This document shows, in pieces, positions 1-8,244 of a DNA stretch of 43,016 nucleotides (positions are counted from its first letter, which is position 1; the number at the start of each line of letters is the position of its first letter). The notes below the pieces were generated by a model. That model made no database searches. It was not told the DNA's origin and saw only the letters and a program-made list of their open reading frames with translations. Made by a program: the position numbers and the translations under genes. Source of the DNA: Marinobacter sp. B9-2 (lineage in GTDB: Bacteria; Pseudomonadota; Gammaproteobacteria; Pseudomonadales; Oleiphilaceae); the NCBI GenBank assembly GCA_003030785.1, contig PYVH01000019.1:1-43016 (forward strand). Direction: 5' to 3'.

Positions 1-50
1 TATCCTGGCGCATTGCGACGCCGATTAGGAGGGGAGGAGACCATCTCATC

Positions 51-438
51 GACCTTCCATCAAAACCCGCGCACTGCGGCTCATAATGGCTTTGGTTGCG
101 GTCCACTGACCATTCACTTCCTTCGCTTCTGCTCCAACACGCAACGTGCCGGAGGGGTGACCAAAGGTCACATGGGTGCGGTCGCCGCCCCTGCAGCCAG
201 ATTCACCAGGGTTCCGGGAACTGCCGATGCTGTGGCAATGGCCACCGCCGCCGTGCCCATCATGGCGTGGTGGAGCTTGCCCATGGACAGCGCGCGAACC
301 AGTACATCCACGTCCCCTGCCCCAATGCTTTTGCCGCTTGACGATACGTAATCAAACGGTTTCGCCACGAAGGCCACTTTCGGGGTGTGCTGGCGATTGG
401 CGGCTTCTTCGATGTTCTGGATCAGCCCCATTTTTACA
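51..438 (-). pseudogene. broken partial second copy of the prpF 3' end
   Basis: This stretch aligns with the last third of the intact prpF (about 1255-1638). I count about 25 mismatches and one deleted base over about 386 bp, roughly 93% identity. The deleted base near 190 (GCCGCCCCTGC against GCCACCGCCTGC) shifts the frame inside the Gly-rich segment, so the normal C-terminus is lost. There is no prpF 5' portion: similarity stops abruptly at 438, where the antitoxin gene's end begins, and again near 51. It is a remnant, not a functional isomerase. The divergence suggests either an old duplication or import of a homologous prpF end from another strain together with the toxin-antitoxin pair. 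Confidence 0.85.
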
Positions 439-445
439 GCGGAAA

Positions 446-823
446 TCACCGCAATAGATCGTCGATATCGACCTTAAGAGCCTTCGCAAGCGCTCCAAGT
501 ACCTGTGTAGAACCCATTTTGGCTCCGGCTTCAATTTGAGACACGTACGATTTTCCTATCCCAGCTTCGTTGCCCAGTGATTCCTGAGTGAAGCCTCGAT
601 ACTCTCTCCAAATTTTAAGCGGATGCTCATCACCTGACAGGAGGCGCGTCGCGACCGATCCAGGAATCGCCTCATCCTCTCCGGTTGAAAGGGCCGCGAG
701 AGCTGCATCGGCGTCTTGAATGTCACGCGCATCCTGAGCCATCTCCAGCAATTCCTGATACTCTGCGTAAGGAATCACCGCATATTCAGGTTTGCCTGAT
801 TTTTCAATAATCTGAACGCTCAT
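446..823 (-). CDS. antitoxin with Phd-like N-terminus and XRE helix-turn-helix
   Basis: A 125-residue protein encoded directly after the RelE-like toxin with a 4-base ATGA overlap. Residues 1-30 resemble a Phd/YefM-type start (a beta strand followed by the segment YAEYQELLE). Residues about 68-125 form a Cro/C1-type helix-turn-helix, with the pattern FTQESLGNEAGIGKSYVSQIE. The expected role is to bind and neutralise the toxin and to repress the shared promoter; an inverted repeat just upstream of the toxin gene is the likely operator. The toxin-first order matches HigBA-type modules. Function is inferred from domain type and context, and the exact family name is uncertain. Confidence 0.85.
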   Translation of the reverse strand: MSVQIIEKSGKPEYAVIPYAEYQELLEMAQDARDIQDADAALAALSTGEDEAIPGSVATRLLSGDEHPLKIWREYRGFTQESLGNEAGIGKSYVSQIEAGAKMGSTQVLGALAKALKVDIDDLLR

Positions 824-1077
824 TTGTAAACATCTCCTCTCGCACCAACTTTCAAAACCAATAAAACCAGCTGGCCATCATCAATACTGCAAATTGCCCT
901 GTAACCGCCCTGACGGAGTCGCCAATAAGGCCTTCCCTTAAGGGGCTTCCAGTCTCCGTTGTAGCTTTCAGGATCCCGGGCGATCGATTCAAGTTCCGAC
1001 ATGATCTTTTGGGCTATGGGCCTCGGAATCTTTCGAAGCGCCTTAATCGCAGATTTTTTGAATTTTAGGGAATACAT
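820..1077 (-). CDS. RelE/ParE-type toxin
   Basis: An 85-residue basic protein of RelE size. It begins with the usual strand-helix pattern (YSLKFKKSAIKALRKIP). Its C-terminal half matches the RelE core: YWRLRQGGYRAICSIDDG, followed by VLKVGARGDVYK, which corresponds to the family's GxRxxVY ending. RelE-type toxins normally cut mRNA in the ribosomal A site, but which activity this one has cannot be read from the sequence. There is no Shine-Dalgarno sequence ahead of the ATG. A -10-like TAAACT 7 bases upstream predicts that transcription starts at or next to the start codon, so the mRNA may be leaderless. It overlaps the antitoxin start by 4 bases. Confidence 0.88.
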   Translation of the reverse strand: MYSLKFKKSAIKALRKIPRPIAQKIMSELESIARDPESYNGDWKPLKGRPYWRLRQGGYRAICSIDDGQLVLLVLKVGARGDVYK

Positions 1078-1083
1078 GGGAGG

Positions 1084-1113
1084 AGTTTACTGGCTAGTTT
1101 TCTTTTAGTAAAC
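1084..1113 (-). promoter_or_regulatory. toxin-antitoxin promoter embedded in an inverted repeat
   Basis: GTTTACT (1085-1091) and AGTAAAC (1107-1113) form a perfect 7-bp inverted repeat with a 15-bp spacer. On the minus strand the arms supply a -35-like TTTACT (1112-1107) and a -10-like TAAACT (1089-1084) with exactly 17 bp between them. The predicted start is about 1077, the A of the toxin ATG. Antitoxin binding to both arms would cover both promoter hexamers. This is inference from sequence symmetry. Confidence 0.6.
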
Positions 1114-1170
1114 CTTAGAGGCAGGCTACGCTATTCTTGAGGAGAGACGAACTCTGAACGTCTACCCGCC

Positions 1171-1195
1171 AAAACAAAGCCGGGAATACCCCGGC
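1171..1195 (-). terminator. Rho-independent terminator of the prp operon
   Basis: On the minus strand, GCCGGG-GTATT-CCCGGC is followed by TTTGTTTT. It begins about 30 bases past the prpF stop codon and is the only good terminator after the operon's last gene. Confidence 0.75.
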
Positions 1196-1223
1196 CTATT
1201 CTTGGGAACTTACGGAATCATTG

Positions 1224-2402
1224 TTAGAAGGAGTCGCCAGGCACCCTAACCCAACCCTCCATCAAGACCCGCGCACTGCGGCTCATAATGGCTTTGGTTG
1301 CCGTCCACTGACCATCCACTTCCTTCGCTTCTGCCCCGACACGCAAAGTGCCGGAGGGGTGACCAAAGGTTACATGGGTGCGGTCGCCACCGCCTGCAGC
1401 CAGGTTCACGAGAGTTCCGGGAACGGCCGATGCCGTGGCAATGGCCACCGCCGCCGTGCCCATCATGGCGTGGTGGAGCTTACCCATGGACAGAGCGCGA
1501 ACCAGGACATCCACGTCCCCTGCCCGGATGTTTTTGCCGCTTGAGGATACGTAATCAGAGGGCTTTGCGACGAAGGCCACTTTCGGGGTGTGCTGGCGAT
1601 TGGCGGCTTCTTCGATGTTCTGGATCAGCCCCATTTTTACCGCGCCGTGGGCCCGAATGGTTTCGAACCTGGCGAGGGCTTTGGGATCGGAGTTGATGTC
1701 GTCCTGCAGCTCGGTGCCTTTGTATCCAATGTCCTCCGCGTTCACGAAGATGGTGGGGATGCCGGCGTTGATCATGGTGGCTTTCAGGGTGCCTTCGCCA
1801 GGCACTTCCAGGTCGTCCACCAGGTTGCCGGTCGGGAACATGGAACCCTCGCCGTCGGCCGGGTCCATGAACTCCACCTGCACTTCTGCAGCCGGGAAGG
1901 TCACGCCATCGAGCTCGAAATCGCCGGTTTCCTGAACCTCGCCGTTGGTAATGGGCACGTGGGCGATGATGGTTTTCTTGATGTTGGCCTGCCAGATGCG
2001 GACGGTGCAGGTGCCGTTCTCCGGAACCCGGTCTTTGGCCACAAAGCCGCTGTTGATGGCGAAAGCACCGACGGCGGCGGTGAGGTTGCCGCAGTTACCG
2101 CTCCAGTCCACAAAGGGCTTGTCGATGGAGACCTGGCCGAACAGGTAATCCACATCGTGATCCGGCTGGGTGGGTTCTGCCAGGATCACGGTTTTGCTGG
2201 TGCTGGAGGTGGCGCCGCCCATGCCGTCGATTTGCTTCTGGTAGGGGTCGGGGCTGCCGATCACCCGGAGCAAGAGTTTGTCCCGGGCTTCGCCTGGTAT
2301 CTGGCAGGCTTCCGGGAGGTCCTGAAGGCGGAAGAAGACGCCTTTGCTGGTGCCGCCACGCATGTAAGTGGCGGGGACTTTGATTTGGGGAGCGTGGGGC
2401 AT
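1224..2402 (-). CDS. prpF: 2-methylaconitate cis-trans isomerase PrpF
   Basis: 392 residues, full length for PrpF. The start matches the family (KVPATYMRGGTSKGVFF), and a later GNCGNLTAAVGAFAI segment carries one of the paired active-site cysteines of this diaminopimelate-epimerase-like fold. PrpF works with AcnD: AcnD dehydrates 2-methylcitrate and PrpF isomerises the methylaconitate product, so that the pathway replaces PrpD. No prpD is seen here, which agrees. It is the last gene of the minus-strand operon, 70 bp after acnD, and is followed by a terminator. A diverged, frameshifted copy of its 3' third lies about 790 bp further downstream, beyond the toxin-antitoxin pair. Confidence 0.95.
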   Translation of the reverse strand: MPHAPQIKVPATYMRGGTSKGVFFRLQDLPEACQIPGEARDKLLLRVIGSPDPYQKQIDGMGGATSSTSKTVILAEPTQPDHDVDYLFGQVSIDKPFVDWSGNCGNLTAAVGAFAINSGFVAKDRVPENGTCTVRIWQANIKKTIIAHVPITNGEVQETGDFELDGVTFPAAEVQVEFMDPADGEGSMFPTGNLVDDLEVPGEGTLKATMINAGIPTIFVNAEDIGYKGTELQDDINSDPKALARFETIRAHGAVKMGLIQNIEEAANRQHTPKVAFVAKPSDYVSSSGKNIRAGDVDVLVRALSMGKLHHAMMGTAAVAIATASAVPGTLVNLAAGGGDRTHVTFGHPSGTLRVGAEAKEVDGQWTATKAIMSRSARVLMEGWVRVPGDSF

Positions 2403-2471
2403 GGTTTTACTCTCTGTATCCGTGAAGATGGGGTCAGAAGAAGGCTTTCTTCTGCCCCCTTGTTTCCTGGC

Positions 2472-5084
2472 TCAGGCAGCGCCTTCGGATTGCAGGAAAT
2501 CTTCCGCAAACCGCTGCAACACACCACCAGCGCTATAAATAGACACTTCCTCAGCGGTATCCAGGCGGCAGATAACCGGCACACGCTCGGTGCTGCCGTT
2601 CTTCCGATGGATGACCAGCGTCAATTCGGCGCGGGGCGCCGGGGTGCCTTCTACGTCGTAGGTTTCTGTGCCGTCGATGCCCAGAGTTTTGCGTGTGGTG
2701 CCCTCTTCGAACTGCAGGGGCATCACACCCATGCCGATCAGGTTGGTGCGGTGAATGCGCTCAAAGCCTTCGGCCACAATCGCTTCTACACCGGCCAGGG
2801 CGACGCCTTTGGCGGCCCAGTCACGGGACGAGCCCTGCCCGTAGTCGGCGCCAGCGATGATGATAAGCGGCTGCTTGCGCTCCATGTAGGTTTCGATGGC
2901 TTCCCACATGCGGACCACTTTGCCCTCCGGCTCGATGCGGGCCAGGGAGCCCTGCTTCACGTTGCCGTTTTCGTCCCGGACCATTTCGTTGAACAGTTTC
3001 GGGTTGGCAAACGTAGCGCGCTGGGCCGTCAGGTGGTCGCCGCGGTGGGTGGCGTAGGAGTTGAAGTCCTCCTCCGGCACACCCATCTTGTGCAGGTATT
3101 CACCGGCTGCGCTGTTCATCATGATCGCGTTGGAGGGCGACAGATGGTCGGTGGTGATGTTGTCCGGCAACACCGCCAGCGGGCGCATGCCCTTGAGGGT
3201 TTTCTCACCGACCATGCCACCTTCCCAGTACGGCGGGCGACGAATATAGGTGCTCTGCGGGCGCCATTCGTACAGCGGGTTGGTGTTGGCCTGGGCATCG
3301 CGGGTGATGTCGAACATCGGGATGTAGGTGCTGCGGAACTGCTCCGGCTTCACGCTGGATTTCACGATGGCATCGATTTCCGCATCGTCCGGCCAGATGT
3401 CCTTCAGAGTGACGGGGTTGCCGTCTTTATCGTAGCCCAGGGCATCTTTTTCGATGTCGAACCGGATGGTGCCTGCGATCGCATAGGCAACCACCAGCGG
3501 CGGCGACGCCAGGAACGCCTGCTTGGCATAGGGGTGAATCCGGCCGTCGAAGTTCCGGTTACCGGAGAGCACGGCGGTGGAGAACAGATCGCGATCCATG
3601 ATTTCCTGCGCGATCTTCGGATCCAGGGCGCCACTCATGCCGTTACAGGTGGTGCAGGCGAAGGCCACCACGCCAAAGCCGAGTTGTTCCAGCTCCGGCA
3701 GCAGTTTGGCTTCTTCCAGGTACATTTTGACGGTTTTGGAACCCGGCGCCAGGGAAGTTTTCACCCAGGGCTTGCGGGTCAGGCCCAGCTTGTTGGCGTT
3801 GCGGGCGATCAGGCCGGCAGCCACCATGTTGCGAGGGTTACTGGTGTTGGTGCAGCTGGTAATGGCGGCGATGATGCAGGCACCATCCGGCATCTTGCCC
3901 TCTTCCTGTTCCCACTCGCCGGCAATGCCGCGCTCTGCCAGTTCGGATGTGGGCAAATGCGCATGGGGGTTGGAAGGGCCAGCCAGAGTACGGGTCACCT
4001 TGGACAGGTCGAACTTCAGCACGCGCTCGTATTCAGCGTTCTTCATGCTGTCGGCCCAGAGGCCTGTTTCCTTGGCGAACTTCTCCACCAGGGCGACCTG
4101 ATCGTCCTCACGACCGGTCAGTTTCAGGTAATCAATGGTCTGGCCGTCGATGTAGAACATCGCTGCGGTGGCACCATACTCCGGAGTCATGTTGGAGATG
4201 GTGGCACGATCGCCCACGCTCAGGCTGTCTGCGCCCTCGCCATAGAACTCCAGGTAAGCGCCTACCACTTTTTCCTTACGCAGGAATTCGGTGATGGCCA
4301 AGACCATATCGGTGCTGGTGATACCCGGCTGCAGCTTGCCAGTCAGCTCTACACCAACGATATCCGGCAGGCGCATCATGGAGGCACGGCCCAGCATAAC
4401 GCTCTCGGCTTCCAGGCCGCCTACACCCACGGAGATTACGCCCAGGGCATCCACCATCGGTGTGTGGCTGTCGGTGCCGACACAGGTATCCGGGAAAGCT
4501 ACGCTCTTTCCTTCCCCATCCGGCCGATTCTGAATCACCGGAGACATCTTCTCCAGGTTGATCTGGTGCATGATGCCGTTGCCTGGAGGAATCACGTCCA
4601 CGTTCTTGAACGCGGTCTTGGTCCAGTTGATGAAGTGGAACCGGTCGTCGTTGCGGCGGTCTTCGATCTGACGGTTCTTCTCGAACGCGTCTTTCTCAAA
4701 ACCCGCGTGCTCAACGGCCAGGGAGTGATCCACGATCAGCTGGGTGGGGACCACCGGGTTGACCTTGGCGGGATCTCCGCCCTTCTCGGCGATAGCGTCA
4801 CGCAGACCCGCCAGATCCACCAGGGCAGTTTGGCCGAGGATGTCGTGGCAGACCACACGGGCCGGATACCAGGGGAAGTCCAGGTCGCGCTTGCGCTCAA
4901 TCAGCTGCTTGAGGGAATCCGTCAGCACCTCAGGGTCGCAGCGGCGAACCAGTTGCTCTGCCAGGATTTTGGAGGTGTACGGAAGTTTGTCGTACGCGCC
5001 GACCTGGATGTCTTCCACGGCCTGGCGGGTATCGAAGTAGTCCAGGTCGGTGCCTGGGAGGGGTTTACGGTATTCAGTGTTCAT
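2472..5084 (-). CDS. acnD: Fe/S-dependent 2-methylisocitrate dehydratase AcnD
   Basis: 870 residues, an aconitase-family protein of the AcnD branch. The iron-sulfur cluster cysteines are visible in AITSCTNTSNPRN and in ACTTCNGMSGAL. Further aconitase signatures are CVGTDSHTPMVDALGV, the swivel-domain GADYGQGSSRDWAAKG and ERIHRTNLIGMGVMPLQF. In the methylcitrate cycle it dehydrates 2-methylcitrate to a 2-methylaconitate isomer that PrpF converts. Placement between prpC and prpF separates it from AcnA and AcnB, the general aconitases. About 145 bp carrying a REP-like repeat pair separates it from prpC. Confidence 0.95.
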   Translation of the reverse strand: MNTEYRKPLPGTDLDYFDTRQAVEDIQVGAYDKLPYTSKILAEQLVRRCDPEVLTDSLKQLIERKRDLDFPWYPARVVCHDILGQTALVDLAGLRDAIAEKGGDPAKVNPVVPTQLIVDHSLAVEHAGFEKDAFEKNRQIEDRRNDDRFHFINWTKTAFKNVDVIPPGNGIMHQINLEKMSPVIQNRPDGEGKSVAFPDTCVGTDSHTPMVDALGVISVGVGGLEAESVMLGRASMMRLPDIVGVELTGKLQPGITSTDMVLAITEFLRKEKVVGAYLEFYGEGADSLSVGDRATISNMTPEYGATAAMFYIDGQTIDYLKLTGREDDQVALVEKFAKETGLWADSMKNAEYERVLKFDLSKVTRTLAGPSNPHAHLPTSELAERGIAGEWEQEEGKMPDGACIIAAITSCTNTSNPRNMVAAGLIARNANKLGLTRKPWVKTSLAPGSKTVKMYLEEAKLLPELEQLGFGVVAFACTTCNGMSGALDPKIAQEIMDRDLFSTAVLSGNRNFDGRIHPYAKQAFLASPPLVVAYAIAGTIRFDIEKDALGYDKDGNPVTLKDIWPDDAEIDAIVKSSVKPEQFRSTYIPMFDITRDAQANTNPLYEWRPQSTYIRRPPYWEGGMVGEKTLKGMRPLAVLPDNITTDHLSPSNAIMMNSAAGEYLHKMGVPEEDFNSYATHRGDHLTAQRATFANPKLFNEMVRDENGNVKQGSLARIEPEGKVVRMWEAIETYMERKQPLIIIAGADYGQGSSRDWAAKGVALAGVEAIVAEGFERIHRTNLIGMGVMPLQFEEGTTRKTLGIDGTETYDVEGTPAPRAELTLVIHRKNGSTERVPVICRLDTAEEVSIYSAGGVLQRFAEDFLQSEGAA

Positions 5085-5115
5085 GAGCAGTACTCGGAAT
5101 CTTGGTTTATTGGTT

Positions 5116-5217
5116 CCCTCTCCCCTTGTGGGAGAGGGTTAGGGAGAGGGGGAGACCGCGTGGTGTGATGTTCACGCTCCCCCTCTCCCCCAGCCCCTCT
5201 CCCGCGGGGGGGAGAGG
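5116..5217. repeat. REP-like inverted-repeat pair between prpC and acnD
   Basis: Each half (about 5116-5154 and 5177-5217) contains a CCCTCTCCC / GGGAGAGGG hairpin followed by an AGGGAGAGGGGGAG tail. The second half is nearly the reverse complement of the first. Two inverted units about 22 bp apart is the layout of REPIN elements. The same element recurs at 6431-6537. Confidence 0.75.
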
Positions 5218-5228
5218 AGAGTGAAAAA

Positions 5229-6359
5229 TCACGGCCGCTCGTCGATCGGCACCCAATTCGAATCCGCCGGGCCGGTGTAATCGGCACTGGGGCGGATGAT
5301 GCGGTTGTTCTCACGCTGTTCTTTCACGTGGGCGGTCCAGCCGGATACCCGGGACATCACGAAGATCGGGGTGAACAGTTCGGTCGGAATGCCCATGAAG
5401 TGATAGGCAGATGCGTGGAAGAAGTCGGCGTTACAGAACAGCTTCTTTTCGCGCCACATGACTTCCTCGCAGCGCTCGGATACCGGGTACAGCACGGTAT
5501 CGCCCACTTCCTCCGCCAGCTTTTTGGACCACTGCTTGATGATGGCGTTGCGCGGGTCGGACTCTTTGTAGATCGCGTGGCCGAAGCCCATGATCTTCTC
5601 TTTCCGCTCGAGCATGCCCAACAAGCCGTCTTCAGCCTCTTCCGGGGTCTTGAACTTCTGGATCAGGGCCATGGCGGCTTCGTTGGCGCCGCCGTGCAGC
5701 GGGCCACGCAGGGTGCCGATGGCGCCGGTCACGCAGCTGTGGATATCGGACAGCGTGGAGGCGCAGACACGGGCGGTGAAGGTGGAGGCGTTGAATTCGT
5801 GCTCGGCATAGAGAATCAGGGACACGTTCATCACCTTCTCATGCAGTTCGCTGGGCTTCTTGCCGTGCAGCAGCTCCAGGAAATGGCCGCCGATGGAGTC
5901 CACGTCGCTATCGGTTTCAATACGAACGCCATCGTGGGCGAAGCGGTACCAGTAGGTGATGATGGACGGGAACACCGCCAGCATGCGGTCGATCTTGTCG
6001 TCCTGCTCGCTGAAGTCTTCTTCCGTTTCCAGATTACCCAGCATGGAACAGCCGGTGCGCATCACATCCATCGGGTGCGCGTCTTTGGGAATGTGTTCCA
6101 GCACGGTTTTCAGGGCATATGGCAGACCACGCAGGCTCTGGAGCTTTTGCTTGTAGGCATCCAGTTCCTGACGATTTGGCAGTTTGCCGCGCAGCAGCAG
6201 GTAGGCGATTTCTTCGAACTGGGCTTTCTCAGCCAGATCGGCGATGTCGTAACCTCGGTAGGTCAGGCCCGCGCCACTTTTGCCCACTGTACACAGGGCG
6301 GTTTCGCCAGCTACCTGGCCACGGAGGCCTGCGCCACCTAGTTTTTTTGCTTCAGCCAT
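5229..6359 (-). CDS. prpC: 2-methylcitrate synthase PrpC
   Basis: 376 residues, a citrate-synthase-family enzyme of the short type usual for PrpC. Active-site positions are present: His222 in LHGGANEAAM, His261 in MGFGHAIYKESDPRN and Asp312 in CNADFFHASAYHFMGIP. It condenses propionyl-CoA with oxaloacetate to 2-methylcitrate, the entry step of the cycle. It lies third in the operon, after prpB. Both flanking gaps carry REP-like repeats, which may form hairpins in the polycistronic mRNA. General citrate synthase (GltA) is excluded by length and neighbours. Confidence 0.95.
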   Translation of the reverse strand: MAEAKKLGGAGLRGQVAGETALCTVGKSGAGLTYRGYDIADLAEKAQFEEIAYLLLRGKLPNRQELDAYKQKLQSLRGLPYALKTVLEHIPKDAHPMDVMRTGCSMLGNLETEEDFSEQDDKIDRMLAVFPSIITYWYRFAHDGVRIETDSDVDSIGGHFLELLHGKKPSELHEKVMNVSLILYAEHEFNASTFTARVCASTLSDIHSCVTGAIGTLRGPLHGGANEAAMALIQKFKTPEEAEDGLLGMLERKEKIMGFGHAIYKESDPRNAIIKQWSKKLAEEVGDTVLYPVSERCEEVMWREKKLFCNADFFHASAYHFMGIPTELFTPIFVMSRVSGWTAHVKEQRENNRIIRPSADYTGPADSNWVPIDERP

Positions 6360-6430
6360 TGTTGTCTCCCATCGTTATCTTGTTTGGGGTGTCGGATTAC
6401 CCCTTGGGCCAATCCTGAATATTTGTGACT

Positions 6431-6537
6431 CCCCTCTCCCCGTGCGGGAGAGGGGCCGGGGGAGAGGGGAAGCTTCCGATTCTGCGGAGTGCTTCTCTAC
6501 CCCCTCTCCCTGGCCCTCTCCCGCTAGGGGAGAGGGG
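6431..6537. repeat. second REP-like inverted-repeat pair, between prpB and prpC
   Basis: Two inverted units (about 6431-6470 and 6499-6537), each with CCCCTCTCCC / GGGAGAGGGG arms and a GGGGGAGAGGGG tail. They closely resemble the pair at 5116-5217. The right unit reads as the reverse complement of the left with a few changes. Confidence 0.75.
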
Positions 6538-6547
6538 ATAAATGCTG

Positions 6548-7435
6548 TTAGCCTTTGCTCTGCTGGAACAGCTGGTCCAGCTTCTGCTCGAAATCGTGGT
6601 AGTTCAGGAAATCGTACAGCTCCATCCGGGTCTGCATCAGATCAACCACGTCTTTCTGGTCGCCCTTCTCCAGGATGTTCTGGTAAACAGTCAGGGCGGC
6701 CTTGTTCATGGCGCGGAAGGCGCTGAGTGGGTACAGAACCATGTCGGCGCCGGCTTCGGCCAGTTCCTTGCGGTTGTACAAGGGTGTGGTACCAAACTCG
6801 GTGATGTTGGCCAGGATGGGCACGTCCAGGGCTTCCGAGAAGGCCTTGTAGTGCTCAAGCTCCGTGACCGCTTCAGCGAAGATGCCGTCTGCGCCGGCTT
6901 CGATGCAGGCCTTGGCGCGCTCGATGGCGGCTTCGAGACCTTCTTTCTGGAAGGCGTCGGTGCGGGCCATGATGAAGAAGTCTTCGTCTTCGCGGGCATC
7001 GACGGCGGCTTTGATGCGGTCGACCATCTCTTCCTGGGACACGATTTCCTTGTTCGGGCGATGACCACAGCGCTTCTGGGCAACCTGGTCCTCAATGTGG
7101 ACAGCTGCAGCACCGGCACGTTCCATCTCGCGGATGGTGCGGGCGATGTTGAAGGCGCCACCCCAGCCGGTATCAATGTCCACCAGCAGCGGTACATCGG
7201 TAGCTGCGGTGATACGGCGAACGTCTTCGACCACGTCGTTCATGGTGGTCATGCCCAGATCTGGCAGGCCGTAGGAGGCGTTGGCGACGCCGCCGCCTGA
7301 CAGGTAGATGGCCTGGTGGCCGACTTTGTCGGCCATCATGGCGGCATAGGCGTTGATGGTGCCGACAATCTGCAGGGGCTGGTTTTCTTTGAGCGCCTTG
7401 CGGAAACGGGCGCCGGGGCTGAGTTTCTTGGACAT
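6548..7435 (-). CDS. prpB: 2-methylisocitrate lyase PrpB
   Basis: 295 residues, matching PrpB. The lyase signature [10 protein letters not shown] places the catalytic cysteine at residue 123. Asp-rich metal-binding segments [10 protein letters not shown] and VHIEDQ precede it, as in the isocitrate-lyase/PEP-mutase fold. It cleaves 2-methylisocitrate to pyruvate and succinate, the last step of propionate breakdown. It follows the regulator by 17 bp, which supports co-transcription. Isocitrate lyase AceA is excluded by the short length. Confidence 0.95.
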   Translation of the reverse strand: MSKKLSPGARFRKALKENQPLQIVGTINAYAAMMADKVGHQAIYLSGGGVANASYGLPDLGMTTMNDVVEDVRRITAATDVPLLVDIDTGWGGAFNIARTIREMERAGAAAVHIEDQVAQKRCGHRPNKEIVSQEEMVDRIKAAVDAREDEDFFIMARTDAFQKEGLEAAIERAKACIEAGADGIFAEAVTELEHYKAFSEALDVPILANITEFGTTPLYNRKELAEAGADMVLYPLSAFRAMNKAALTVYQNILEKGDQKDVVDLMQTRMELYDFLNYHDFEQKLDQLFQQSKG

Positions 7436-7452
7436 GGTGTTGGCCTCTTTCG

Positions 7453-8133
7453 TTAAATGGAGATGTCGCCTTCCTGGATCTTTTTCTCGATGTTCTGTCT
7501 TGCTGCGTTGATATGGCGTTTCATCAGAAATTCGGCGAGTTCGCCGTCGCGCTGGGCGATGGCCTCGACGATACGGCGGTGTTCACCGAGAGCCCGCTGG
7601 GGGCGCCCGGTGGAGGTGCTGAGACGGTAACGGTACATCCGTACCATGTAATAAAGATCACCCAGCAGCATCTGGGCAAGTTTGGTGTTGCGGCTGCCGG
7701 TGGCGATTCTGTGGTGAAAGTCGTAATCCCCTTCGGCCTGGTAATAGGCCTGGCCCTGGGCTTCGTCGATCATGCGTTCGTGGGTGTCGAGGGTGGCCTG
7801 AAGGTCGGCAATTTCCTGATCCGTCATGCGCTCGGCTGCCTGGCGGGCGGCCAGCCCTTCCATGACTTCGCGAATGCGATACAGCTCCATCAGCTCGGAG
7901 GCGCTGACTGAAACCACCTTGACGCCGGCATGGGGGCGGCGCACCAGAAGGCCGCGAGACTCAAGGCGGCCCAGTGCTTCCCGGAGCGGGCCGCGGGTGA
8001 GATCGAACCGGGAACACAGCTCCAGTTCGCCGATTTTCTCGCCCGGCGCCAGTTCGCCTTTCACGATCGCCGTTTGCAGACAATCGAAGGCCTCGTCGGC
8101 GCGGGTGTAGGTAGGAGACAGTAACTCAGACAT
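7453..8133 (-). CDS. GntR-family (FCD) regulator of the prp operon
   Basis: 226 residues. Residues about 10-78 form the GntR winged helix-turn-helix (the segment [19 protein letters not shown] is typical). Residues about 85-210 form an FCD ligand-binding domain with metal-ligand-like positions in [22 protein letters not shown] and KRHINAA. It is the first gene of the operon, 17 bp ahead of prpB, and is probably autoregulated through the palindromes upstream. The effector is probably a cycle intermediate such as methylcitrate, by analogy with GntR-type regulators next to prp genes; the sequence does not show this. It replaces the sigma-54-type PrpR of enteric bacteria. Confidence 0.92.
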   Translation of the reverse strand: MSELLSPTYTRADEAFDCLQTAIVKGELAPGEKIGELELCSRFDLTRGPLREALGRLESRGLLVRRPHAGVKVVSVSASELMELYRIREVMEGLAARQAAERMTDQEIADLQATLDTHERMIDEAQGQAYYQAEGDYDFHHRIATGSRNTKLAQMLLGDLYYMVRMYRYRLSTSTGRPQRALGEHRRIVEAIAQRDGELAEFLMKRHINAARQNIEKKIQEGDISI

Positions 8134-8135
8134 AG

Positions 8136-8147
8136 TTTGTCAACAAA
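8136..8147. promoter_or_regulatory. operator-like palindrome 1, at the regulator start
   Basis: TTTGT-CA-ACAAA is a perfect 12-bp palindrome starting 3 bp from the regulator's ATG. It is one of three related sites with a TTGT-NN-ACAA core, the dyad spacing expected for FadR-like GntR proteins. Confidence 0.6.
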
Positions 8148-8166
8148 ACCCAGGTTATTTTGAGCA

Positions 8167-8195
8167 AAGCTACGCCTGAGCGGTCATATTGTCAA
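8167..8195 (-). promoter_or_regulatory. candidate promoter of the prp operon
   Basis: On the minus strand, TTGACA (8195-8190) lies 17 bp from TAGCTT (8172-8167), a weak -10. The -35 hexamer is inside palindrome 2, so a bound regulator would block polymerase. Predicted transcription start is about 8160. Confidence 0.45.
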
Positions 8196-8201
8196 CAATA
8201 T
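8186..8201. promoter_or_regulatory. operator-like palindrome 2
   Basis: ATATTGT-CA-ACAATAT is a perfect 16-bp palindrome, the longest of the three related sites. It overlaps the best -35 hexamer for the operon. Confidence 0.65.
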
Positions 8202-8220
8202 TGGCTAAATTGACCCTTAG

Positions 8221-8232
8221 ATTGTTTACAAT
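8221..8232. promoter_or_regulatory. operator-like palindrome 3
   Basis: ATTGT-TT-ACAAT is a perfect 12-bp palindrome, 12 bp beyond the end of opgD. With the sites at 8136 and 8186 it gives three dyads with centre-to-centre distances of about 52 and 33 bp. Confidence 0.55.
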
Positions 8233-8244
8233 AGATGCAGTCAA

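Noticed and set aside
1590-5168. A 1192-codon open frame on the plus strand opposite prpF and acnD
   Set aside because: It is a shadow of the high-GC minus-strand genes, both of which have clear family motifs. Its own translation is low in recognisable domains and His/Gly-rich.
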